Part shown: positions 15,430-21,801 of the stretch, one piece after another
Position numbering within the stretch: the stretch's first letter is position 1
How the letters are laid out: every line of letters starts with the position of its first letter
Assembly: GCA_964607025.1 (NCBI GenBank)
Contig: CAZSIL010000024.1
Coordinates: 1 to 21,801, forward strand
Reading direction: 5' to 3'
DNA: 21,801 nt
Source of the DNA: SIG565 sp964607025
GTDB taxonomy: Bacteria; Bacillota; Clostridia; Oscillospirales; Acutalibacteraceae
Translations under genes and position numbers: made by a program
Notes under the pieces: model-generated
What the model was told of the DNA's origin: nothing
Database searches by the model: none
What the model saw: only the letters and a program-made list of their open reading frames with translations

Positions 15430-15983
15430 TTAAATTCAAAAACGTTGATTTTTCCTACGGCGAAAGAAAAGTGCTCCAAAAATTCAATTTAGCTGTTAAA
15501 ACAGGTGATAGGGTGGCTCTCATCGGTCCGTCGGGTATCGGAAAAACTACGGTTTTGCGGCTTATTATGGGGCTCGAAAAAGCACAGTCGGGTAAAATAG
15601 AAATAAATAATGATGCCAAAATATCGGTGGTTTTCCAAGAAGACCGATTATTACCCTTTAAAACGGTGTTCGAAAATCTTACGTTGTTTGGAGATGAAGA
15701 TACCGCGACTAAATTATTAAATTTTTTAGGGATGACCGATGTAAAGGATAAATATCCCTCAGAGCTTAGCGGCGGTATGGCGCGGCGAATCAGTATTGCA
15801 AGGGCATTGGTTCGCGGCGGAGATATATTTATTTTTGATGAACCGTTTAACGGAATTGACGATGCAAATGTAAAGATTACCGCCGAAATTATAAATGAAT
15901 ACACAAAAGGCAAGACCGTTATAATGGTGTCCCACAATAAGCGGGATATTAAATTACTTGGGGCAAGTGAAATTAAAATGTAA
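15426..15983 (+). CDS. ABC transporter ATPase (short)
   Basis: Energises the importer. All core motifs are present: Walker A GPSGIGKTT (34-42), Q-loop Q71, signature LSGGM (114-118), Walker B ending D138-E139, and H-loop H170. At 185 residues it ends soon after the H-loop, shorter than the usual 240-260 of SsuB/TauB proteins. It lacks the C-terminal extension, yet it is followed cleanly by a terminator, so it is not obviously broken. An in-frame ATG at 15408 exists, but GGAGGGAG lies between it and ATG 15426, which gives the usual MIKFKNVDFSYG beginning. Confidence 0.92.
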   Translation: MIKFKNVDFSYGERKVLQKFNLAVKTGDRVALIGPSGIGKTTVLRLIMGLEKAQSGKIEINNDAKISVVFQEDRLLPFKTVFENLTLFGDEDTATKLLNFLGMTDVKDKYPSELSGGMARRISIARALVRGGDIFIFDEPFNGIDDANVKITAEIINEYTKGKTVIMVSHNKRDIKLLGASEIKM

Positions 15984-16015
15984 AATGTCTGTACCGATTT
16001 CGGTACAGACATTTT
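15982..16015 (+). terminator. Terminator of the ABC operon
   Basis: A perfect 15-bp stem (15982-15996 with 16001-16015) with an ATTT loop, then CTTTTTTTC. The stem begins inside the ATPase stop codon. Confidence 0.9.
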
Positions 16016-16024
16016 CTTTTTTTC

Positions 16025-16053
16025 TTGAAAAAGCATATAAAGGTTGGTATAAT
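16025..16053 (+). promoter_or_regulatory. Promoter of the holA operon
   Basis: TTGAAA (16025-16030) and TATAAT (16048-16053) with a 17-base spacer, between the ABC terminator and holA. Confidence 0.82.
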
Positions 16054-16088
16054 GTAGTTAACAAAAAAGTTTAAGGAGATACAGTCGG

Positions 16089-17150
16089 ATGTCTGTTTGC
16101 TTTGAAAATATGTTAAAAAGCAGTTTGGCGGGTGGTAAAACACTGAGTGCATATTTTATTTTCGGGAATGATGCGTTCTTAAAGCGCCAGTATGTTGATA
16201 AAATTATAAATTCGGCGGTTGACAGGGATGACGTTTTTAACTTTATTCAGTTTACTGATTCAGCCGATATGCAGGAAGTTTTTGATGCGGTTGAGCAGTT
16301 CCCTATAATGAGTGATAAAAAATGCGTTTTACTTACTGATTATGATTTTGAGCAGTCGGAAAGAAAAGATTTTGAAAAACTGGAGGAAATCCTATCAAAC
16401 GTGCCCGACACCTGTGTTTTTATAGTATGGTGTAATAATCTTGAGTTTGAACTAAAAAAGAGCAGTCGGGCAAAAAGACTAATAGGGGCAGTGGAAAAAA
16501 GCGGCGGTATGGCTGTGCAAATAGACCATCGCAGTATTGCCGAACTTAAGAGGATGCTCGAAAAAGGTGCTATAAAGCGAGGCACCGCTTTTGAAATGGG
16601 TGCGAGCGGGTATTTAATAGAAACCTGCTCAGAAGATATAAATTTACTGGTAGGTGAACTGGAAAAACTCTGTGCCTATGCGAAGGGCGAAAGAATTACA
16701 AAACAAATGATAGATAAAGTTTGTATAAAATCACTTGACGCTTCCGTTTACGGACTGTCAAAAGAGATTTTCGCCTTTAACGTGGCGGGCGCTATGAAAC
16801 TGATTGATGAACTTTTTTTTATGCGCGTTGAGCCGAATATAATTCTTCATAGTATGTTCTCGGCGTTTATTGATGCCTACCGCGTTTATGCGGGTTGGAA
16901 GGCAGGGGTAAGTATACCCACGATTGCCAAGGATTTTGCTTATGGTAACCGAGATTTCGTTTTGACAAGATTACCTGCCGCCGCAAAGCGCCTTTCGGCA
17001 AAACAGTTCGATTTGTGCTTTTCTGCGTTTGTGAGAGCCGATGTGACTTTAAAAAGTTTCGGGGCAAACGAGCGCACCGTTATTGAAGAATTAACGGTAC
17101 GGCTTATATATATTCTACAAAAAGGTGAAGATATTGATACATTTAAATAG
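16089..17150 (+). CDS. holA: DNA polymerase III delta subunit
   Basis: Part of the clamp loader that puts the sliding clamp on DNA. The 353-residue length and the family layout fit HolA: an AAA+-like N-terminal domain beginning AYFIFGNDAFLKRQYVDKI (about 20-38), VLLTDYDFEQ and CVFIVWCNN strands, the IAELKRMLEKGAIKRG linker, the middle helical SEDINLLVGELEKLCAYA motif, which is typical of delta subunits, and a C-terminal collar domain. Sequence identity in this family is low, so the call rests on the pattern. AAGGAG lies 10 bases before ATG 16089. Its end overlaps the Toprim gene. Confidence 0.88.
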   Translation: MSVCFENMLKSSLAGGKTLSAYFIFGNDAFLKRQYVDKIINSAVDRDDVFNFIQFTDSADMQEVFDAVEQFPIMSDKKCVLLTDYDFEQSERKDFEKLEEILSNVPDTCVFIVWCNNLEFELKKSSRAKRLIGAVEKSGGMAVQIDHRSIAELKRMLEKGAIKRGTAFEMGASGYLIETCSEDINLLVGELEKLCAYAKGERITKQMIDKVCIKSLDASVYGLSKEIFAFNVAGAMKLIDELFFMRVEPNIILHSMFSAFIDAYRVYAGWKAGVSIPTIAKDFAYGNRDFVLTRLPAAAKRLSAKQFDLCFSAFVRADVTLKSFGANERTVIEELTVRLIYILQKGEDIDTFK

Positions 17151-17733
17151 TGCCATAATAGTTGAAGGTAAGTACGATAAAATACGGCTTGAAAATATTA
17201 TAGATGCACCGATTATAACCACAAACGGATTTGCGGTTTTTAAATCGGAAGAAAAAAGGCAACTGATAAAACTTTTAGCCGAGCAACTTGGTATAATAAT
17301 TATTACCGATTCCGATTCGGCAGGGCGGCTCATTAGAAATCATTTGCAAAGTTTCATTTCGGCCCACAAAATTAAAAACGTATATCTGCCGCAAATAAAG
17401 GGAAAAGAAAAGCGGAAGACACACGCATCAAGCGAAGGGTATTTAGGTCTCGAAGGCATAGATGATGAGATTATTATCTCTACCTTAAAACAATTCGGTA
17501 TAACGGGTGAAAAAAGAGAAGAAAGCCGCAAATCCGTTACCAAAACCGACTTGTATACCTTCGGCCTGTCGGGTGGAGAAAACAGTGATATAAACCGCAA
17601 GAGTTTACTTAAATATCTTAATTTTCCCAATATGTCGGCAAATGCCTTTTTAGATTTAATTAACGTGCTTTATGGTTATGATGAATTTTTGGAGGTTTTA
17701 AAAAAATGGCAGCAAGAACAAACCAAAAAATGA
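17134..17733 (+). CDS. rnmV: RNase M5-like Toprim protein (DUF4093 type)
   Basis: A Toprim-fold nuclease-like protein of about 199 residues. RNase M5 matures 5S rRNA in Firmicutes. The Toprim signature is clear: E11 in VEGKYDK and the acidic pair D59/D61 in TDSDSAGRLIRN. After this comes KGKEKRKTHASSEGYLGLEGID, a segment found in RNase M5, and a C-terminal domain of the DUF4093 kind. The frame can start at GTG 17125, but AGGTGA (17123-17128) fits a ribosome site for TTG 17134, beginning MIHLNSAIIVEG. It overlaps holA upstream and the WYL gene downstream. The 5S-processing role is inferred from the family; DNA primase-like labels are also used for this group. Confidence 0.8.
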   Translation: MIHLNSAIIVEGKYDKIRLENIIDAPIITTNGFAVFKSEEKRQLIKLLAEQLGIIIITDSDSAGRLIRNHLQSFISAHKIKNVYLPQIKGKEKRKTHASSEGYLGLEGIDDEIIISTLKQFGITGEKREESRKSVTKTDLYTFGLSGGENSDINRKSLLKYLNFPNMSANAFLDLINVLYGYDEFLEVLKKWQQEQTKK

Positions 17734-18707
17734 AACTTCTTTACATAATAGATATTTTAGAAAAATACAGTGATGAAGAAAATCCAATAAATGCAACTGA
17801 ACTTTGCAAAAAGCTTGAAGGTTTGGGTGTATCGGCTGAGAGAAAGGCGATATATAATGATATCGATACGCTAATTGATTTCGGATACGATATTGTAAAA
17901 ACCAGAACACCGCGTTTTGGGTACTTTTTGGCGTCAAGAAAATTTGAATTGCCCGAAGTGTATCTCCTATCGGATGCCGTTCGTTCCGCCGAGTTTATAA
18001 CTCCTAAAAAAACGAGGGAACTTATAGCAAAACTTGATTCAATGTTAAGTGAATCCCAAGCGAAAAAACGCGAAAAGGGTATATATATCAACGGCAAAAT
18101 CAAATGCAAAAACGAAGAAATTTATTATAATATTGATAAAATCAGCAGTGCGATAGAAGAAAAGAAAAAAATAAAATTAATTTACTGTCAACGTTTTCTT
18201 GAAGAAGGCAAAAAAATTGTTATTAAGGAAAAAATATTGACGGTTAGCCCTTATGCGCTTATTTGGGAGAACGATAAGTATTATTTGGTTGGCAATAATG
18301 CAAAATATGATAACCTTATTCACCTGCGCCTTGATAGGATTAAAAAGGTGGAAATTACCGAGGAAAAATCAAGGCATTTTAGTGAAGTGAGCAGTTATAC
18401 AGAGTTTTTCGACGTTGCCGATTATACAGCGAAAACCTTTAATATGTATTCGGGTGAGATACAGGAAGTGGAGCTTAAATGTTCTAAAAAAATACTAGAA
18501 CAGATTATAGACCGTTTTTCCGATGAGATATTTATTTATAAGGTTACTGACAATACCTTCTCTTTCAGTGTAAAAGCCGTCATAAGTCAAGGGCTTATAA
18601 GTTGGATTTTGCAGTACGGCGCAGATATTGAAGTCATATCCCCCGAAACGCTCAAAAACGGCGTTATAAAAACTGTGGCAGAAATAAAGGAAATCTACAA
18701 ATGTTAA
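17706..18707 (+). CDS. WYL-domain transcriptional regulator
   Basis: A 333-residue regulator with an N-terminal HTH_11/DeoR-like winged helix (about 9-75; NATELCKKLEGLGVSAERKAIYNDIDTLIDFGYDI) followed by a WYL domain (about 145-235), seen in KKIKLIYCQRF and VSPYALIWENDKYYLVGNN, and a C-terminal WCX-like part. WYL proteins bind nucleotide-type or nucleic-acid ligands and often act in defence, DNA damage or stress. GGAGG at 17691-17695 supports ATG 17706; a later ATG at 17730 would give an ATGA overlap with the Toprim stop but has a poor ribosome site. Its place behind holA and rnmV does not reveal its target. Confidence 0.88.
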   Translation: MAARTNQKMKLLYIIDILEKYSDEENPINATELCKKLEGLGVSAERKAIYNDIDTLIDFGYDIVKTRTPRFGYFLASRKFELPEVYLLSDAVRSAEFITPKKTRELIAKLDSMLSESQAKKREKGIYINGKIKCKNEEIYYNIDKISSAIEEKKKIKLIYCQRFLEEGKKIVIKEKILTVSPYALIWENDKYYLVGNNAKYDNLIHLRLDRIKKVEITEEKSRHFSEVSSYTEFFDVADYTAKTFNMYSGEIQEVELKCSKKILEQIIDRFSDEIFIYKVTDNTFSFSVKAVISQGLISWILQYGADIEVISPETLKNGVIKTVAEIKEIYKC

Positions 18708-19024
18708 ATATCTTTAAAAAGAAAAATAAAAACACCGAACTGCTCCGCATCTTTGACGGAAGAACGGTTAAGTATATAACCAAACGGCGAGTTGACAGCG
18801 AAGGTAACGTTAATCACGATGTTGTCAGCAAATCAGGCCGTATAGTACTCATAGATAATGAAATTAGAATAATAAACGGTGAACAAGACATATTTAGCGT
18901 ATCGGCTGATAACGCAAAATATTACGTACTATTAAGCGGCGATGGTATAACGGTGGAGGGTAAAAATAAGATTACGGATATACAAGAGAGCTACACCGTT
19001 TATTTCTCGTATTACCGAAAATAA
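18701..19024 (+). CDS. Unrecognised 107-residue protein
   Basis: I do not recognise this protein. It starts within the last codons of the WYL gene (7-base overlap), so the two are probably co-translated and linked in function. A short basic N-terminus (LNIFKKKNKN) is followed by a sequence alternating hydrophobic and polar residues, suggesting a small all-beta domain; there is no membrane segment, signal peptide or cysteine. It lies in the operon's last position. Confidence 0.75.
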   Translation: MLNIFKKKNKNTELLRIFDGRTVKYITKRRVDSEGNVNHDVVSKSGRIVLIDNEIRIINGEQDIFSVSADNAKYYVLLSGDGITVEGKNKITDIQESYTVYFSYYRK

Positions 19025-19025
19025 C

Positions 19026-19054
19026 TTGACAAAGTAAAATTCTCAAGATAGGAT
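19026..19054 (+). promoter_or_regulatory. Possible promoter of the tail-fibre genes
   Basis: TTGACA (19026-19031) is perfect; 17 bases on is TAGGAT (19049-19054), matching four of six -10 bases. It is placed right before a hairpin, so a chance match is possible. Confidence 0.45.
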
Positions 19055-19060
19055 AGAATT

Positions 19061-19092
19061 ATAAGGCGTTACTGATTTCAGTAATGCCTTAT
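19061..19092 (+). terminator. Hairpin before the tail-fibre genes
   Basis: A stem of about 14 bp with one G-U pair (arms 19061-19074 and 19079-19092, ATTT loop) running into TTTTTG. It looks like the terminator of the holA operon, but it also lies at the start of any transcript from the promoter at 19026-19054. Confidence 0.7.
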
Positions 19093-19122
19093 TTTTGTGG
19101 GCGAAATTTTAAGGAGGAAAAA

Positions 19123-21054
19123 ATGTCAATTAGGACAATAACTCATAACGTTAATGCCGAAAGAGTGCCGCTTGATACGGTATATTACGGTGGAGTACGT
19201 TTTGAAGACAATGCAACAAGCGTACAGTTTGTTTTGGATAATAAATTCAAATTGAGTATCGAGCAAAAATTCAAAAATGCTGAAATAACGTATAGAATTG
19301 ATTTTAATGGAGAAATTTCGGGATATAATCCATCTGAGAATTTAATCGTTATTGATAATAAGGTTACGCGCCCGATTCCGCTTTGTATGACTGCGGCGGG
19401 AGAACAAATAACGGCGGTTTTGGTGGCAACCGCGTTAGATGGTAACGGCGAAGCGATAGGCACGGTATCGTCAGTGCCGATAAAAATCTACTTTGATAGT
19501 GTATCAAGGGATGAGTCCAACGGTGTGGAAATTTCCGAAAACTTATCGGCAATAGAACAAAAAACCAGAGAAATATGTGCTGTGGCAAAAACTTTTTCGA
19601 ATAGTGCATCCAATAGCGCCGCGTTTGCCACTGCAGCGGCAGATTGCGCTGTGGAAGCAATGACTAAAACCGAAGACGCGCGTTTTGCACTTGAAAACGG
19701 AGCCGAGTTTGTGCTGCTTGGCGGGGATGCGCTCGACAGTGTGGGAGTAGAGCTTGTTATCGATGAGGATTTTTCCGACGTTAGCGAAAATCCTGTTCAG
19801 AATAAGGTGATAAGTACTCTTAAACCCATTAGAAACCATAGGATGTTCGGTAATAGTTACACTAATGCAGACGGTCAATTCTACAGTCGTAGATGGTACT
19901 ACGTTGATAACAATGGAGGTAACGACAACAATAGCGGAGATTCGTGGGATTCTGCTTTTAGAACACTTCAAAAAGCGCTTGATACAGCTAATGCTGAAGG
20001 AAATCACGATACGCGAATAGCCCTCATGGAAAGCGACGTGGCTTATGAATACCCGTATGCGTCTTGTGCCATTGAAGGTTTGCATATCAGTGGCTGTACG
20101 AAAGATGGTGTAGCATACTCCTCTATACCTTGTAACAAGGACAACCACCCACCTGTAACAATACACTTTTCAAACCAAAAACGCTCAATAGCATTTTATT
20201 GCGGGCACGTTAATTTTACAGGGTTGAAAATTACAAAAGCAGAGGTAACAGACTCTAGACTTAAAACTCAACTTTATGCCGACGGAGGAATGTTTTCATT
20301 TAATAACTGTGAAATAGATACTATGTATCAGCAAAACGGAGGTACAGTGTGGGTGCACGGATGTTATATTTCATCTTTATATTGTGAAGATGCAGTTGTT
20401 AGATTCTCATCCGGTGAAAACACTTTTATGAGCACTGAAATAACGCACAACACTGATAACTATAGGTTATCCATAAAAGGCGGTTCAGGTACAGTGTACG
20501 AAGGCGGCGGGTTGCTTTTTGAAGGCGGGAATAACAACCTAATCCGCCTTCGTAATACACGCTTTTCTTATCAAGACGAAGCAGAACTCTCAATTACTTC
20601 CGCTGAAAGCGATACGAGAGACTACGATTTAGCTTCGGTTAACTCGATTCTTTGGCTTACGGAAGCACAATGGAACAATATTCCTAAAAAATATATTAAC
20701 AACACATTAAATTTAAATACAATCGCTGATTATATAGTTGAACAGGGCAAAATAGATATATGGACGTATAGAAAGTGGAATAGTGGAATTGTTGAATGTT
20801 GGGGACGTGTAGATGCGACCAATGTGACAACAATTACCGCTCTGGGTAATGGGTATTATTCCGAACCTATTACAGTATCTTTTCCATTTCCTATTTCGCC
20901 CACCGCAATTACTTTTGGTACTCGCAATGCTGGAACGTGGATAACTCAATACAGCAATAATACGGACAAAGTGGAAATGAGAGTTAATTCACCGGAGAGT
21001 ACAACATACGAAAATTTTTATATATGGGTTGATGTCAAAGGTACTTTGAAATAG
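19123..21054 (+). CDS. Phage tail-fibre-like protein with beta-helix
   Basis: A 643-residue modular protein resembling phage baseplate or receptor-binding fibres. Parts in order: a beta-sandwich N-terminus like BppU (about 1-130); a helical, Ala-rich stretch (about 140-195) that may be a coiled coil; the linker ENPVQNK (222-228); a beta-helix or pectate-lyase-like region from YYVDNNGGNDNNSGDSW (about 259) to about 490; and a C-terminal tip domain from W547 (WTYRKWNSGIVECWGRVD), of the kind found at the ends of tail fibres in phages of Gram-positive hosts. No signal peptide. AAGGAGGA lies just before ATG 19123; an open frame from 19084 is rejected because it lies in the hairpin. No tape-measure, capsid, integrase or lysis gene is seen in the window. 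Confidence 0.78.
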   Translation: MSIRTITHNVNAERVPLDTVYYGGVRFEDNATSVQFVLDNKFKLSIEQKFKNAEITYRIDFNGEISGYNPSENLIVIDNKVTRPIPLCMTAAGEQITAVLVATALDGNGEAIGTVSSVPIKIYFDSVSRDESNGVEISENLSAIEQKTREICAVAKTFSNSASNSAAFATAAADCAVEAMTKTEDARFALENGAEFVLLGGDALDSVGVELVIDEDFSDVSENPVQNKVISTLKPIRNHRMFGNSYTNADGQFYSRRWYYVDNNGGNDNNSGDSWDSAFRTLQKALDTANAEGNHDTRIALMESDVAYEYPYASCAIEGLHISGCTKDGVAYSSIPCNKDNHPPVTIHFSNQKRSIAFYCGHVNFTGLKITKAEVTDSRLKTQLYADGGMFSFNNCEIDTMYQQNGGTVWVHGCYISSLYCEDAVVRFSSGENTFMSTEITHNTDNYRLSIKGGSGTVYEGGGLLFEGGNNNLIRLRNTRFSYQDEAELSITSAESDTRDYDLASVNSILWLTEAQWNNIPKKYINNTLNLNTIADYIVEQGKIDIWTYRKWNSGIVECWGRVDATNVTTITALGNGYYSEPITVSFPFPISPTAITFGTRNAGTWITQYSNNTDKVEMRVNSPESTTYENFYIWVDVKGTLK

Positions 21055-21065
21055 GAGGATAAAAA

Positions 21066-21801
21066 ATGTCAACAAAAATATATGCAAACGCGCGGTTTGG
21101 ATTGCGCGAAGATACACTTAAAAATTGGATGATAAATAACCCCGTACTCGAAAAAGGCGAACCCGCAGTTGTGCGAGACGGGGAAGACGGAGAGTGGCTT
21201 AAAATCGGTGACGGTGTAACCTCATTTAATAAATTGCCGTGGAAAAAAGGTCCGAAAGGTGACAAGGGCGAGCAAGGAATACAGGGTGATAAGGGTGATA
21301 AGGGAGATAAAGGTGATACCGGTGCTGACGGTGAGGATGCAGTTACCGACCAAACCTACAACCCTGAAAGCGAAAATGCACAAAGCGGTATAGCAGTAGC
21401 CGAAGCTATAAATCTTTTTGACCAAAGCAAACAAAAGAATTATGAATTGATAGCAACGATAACCGTAACACCTGATGAAAACGGCGATTTACCGACAAGT
21501 ATCATATTTTCGGCAGATAGTGACGGTAATACTTTTAAACTTACCGATTTTTACATTCTATCATTGATAGGAGGAACGGATGGAACATCGGCAAGAGCCA
21601 CTGTTTTAGTAAATAACCAAGGGGTATTTGGTGGTTATGGTTTTGGAAGTACATTGTCAAGTAGTGCTTTGCGTTCTTGGTATATGCAATGGATAAATTT
21701 AGGAGATAATAATGGTGCTCTATGTGTTGTTCCAGGTATAACTAACTATGCTACGACGTTACCTATAACTTCCAATGTAAATGGCGCAGCAATAAGTGGA
21801 G
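21066..21801 (+). CDS. Tail-fibre-like protein with collagen-like repeats (partial)
   Basis: The frame is open from ATG 21066 to the right edge: 245 codons, C-terminus missing. The N-terminus (KGEPAVVRDGEDGEWLKIGDG, about 32-52) resembles the shaft or attachment domain of phage fibres such as the N-terminus of Mtd. Next come ten Gly-X-Y triplets (62-91; GPK GDK GEQ GIQ GDK GDK GDK GDT GAD GED), which would fold as a short collagen-like triple helix. Then SENAQSGIAVAEAI, similar in role to ENPVQNK of the preceding gene, and a beta-rich region with no recognised fold. AGGAGG at 21053-21058 overlaps the previous stop, so the two genes share an operon. Confidence 0.8.
   Translation, partial: MSTKIYANARFGLREDTLKNWMINNPVLEKGEPAVVRDGEDGEWLKIGDGVTSFNKLPWKKGPKGDKGEQGIQGDKGDKGDKGDTGADGEDAVTDQTYNPESENAQSGIAVAEAINLFDQSKQKNYELIATITVTPDENGDLPTSIIFSADSDGNTFKLTDFYILSLIGGTDGTSARATVLVNNQGVFGGYGFGSTLSSSALRSWYMQWINLGDNNGALCVVPGITNYATTLPITSNVNGAAISG
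21285..21320 (+). repeat. Short in-frame tandem repeat in the collagen-like segment
   Basis: Four 9-base units in frame: GGTGATAAG twice, GGAGATAAA, and GGTGATACC. The two identical copies are a likely site of slippage that would change the Gly-X-Y count without frameshift. Confidence 0.7.

Noticed and set aside
19084..19122. Longer fibre frame from ATG 19084
   Set aside because: It starts inside the hairpin arm and has no ribosome site; AAGGAGGA precedes ATG 19123.
19543..20166. 207-residue frame opposite the fibre gene
   Set aside because: No domain seen and no promoter or ribosome site; the + strand frame has clear modular structure.
21066..21801. Target gene of a diversity-generating retroelement
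   Set aside because: The N-terminus recalls Mtd, but no reverse transcriptase, template repeat or variable region is visible; the C-terminus lies outside the window.
1..21801. CRISPR array, tRNA or rRNA genes, insertion sequences
   Set aside because: No regular spaced repeats, no cloverleaf or rRNA-like sequence and no transposase were seen on either strand.

Overview
The window looks like the chromosome of an uncultured, gut-type member of the Clostridia (Firmicutes). The evidence is moderately AT-rich coding DNA, strong AAGGAGG-type ribosome binding sites, TTGACA/TATAAT promoters, occasional GTG and TTG starts, an RNase M5-like gene beside holA, and a Feo module with a FeoB-associated Cys-rich protein. 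I can only place it from these features; no rRNA or marker comparison was possible. I saw no tRNA, rRNA, CRISPR array, transposase or integrase.

Bases 1-8280 form a divergent glucuronide-use locus. Leftward run a GPH-family sugar:cation symporter and a GH2 glycosidase, cut by the window edge. Rightward run an AraC-type regulator, glucuronate isomerase (uxaC), mannonate dehydratase (uxuA) and an SDR-type fructuronate reductase (uxuB). Together they would import a beta-glucuronide, release glucuronate, and convert it through fructuronate and mannonate to 2-keto-3-deoxygluconate (KDG). The KDG kinase and aldolase are not in the window. The GH2 enzyme has an N-x-K motif of the kind used for uronate recognition, so beta-glucuronidase is more likely than the beta-galactosidase label that similarity alone would suggest.

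Bases 8314-11411 are a ferrous-iron module: a leftward DtxR-family repressor with iron-type ligands, then rightward feoA, feoB and a 55-residue Cys-rich membrane protein, closed by a terminator. A consensus promoter is followed by a family of TTAGC-N4-GCTAA palindromes, two in the feoA leader and one just before feoB. A fourth, weaker copy lies inside the end of feoA. These are likely repressor operators.

Bases 11423-13006 hold an ApgM-family phosphoglycerate mutase (or related homoserine kinase-like enzyme) and a small two-helix membrane protein. Bases 13013-16015 hold a four-gene operon: a Crp/Fnr-type regulator under a near-perfect promoter carrying two palindromes, then a NitT/TauT-type ABC importer (lipoprotein, permease, short ATPase) of unknown substrate.

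Bases 16025-19024 are a tightly overlapping operon: DNA polymerase III delta (holA), an RNase M5-like Toprim protein, a WYL-domain regulator and an unrecognised 107-residue protein. A hairpin at 19061-19092 ends this block. From 19123 to the right edge lie two phage-tail-fibre-like genes, one with a BppU-like N-terminus and a beta-helix, the other with a collagen-like segment and running off the edge. They stand directly beside housekeeping genes with no other phage gene in view. They are the most likely place for something unusual, and the sequence to the right is needed to judge it.
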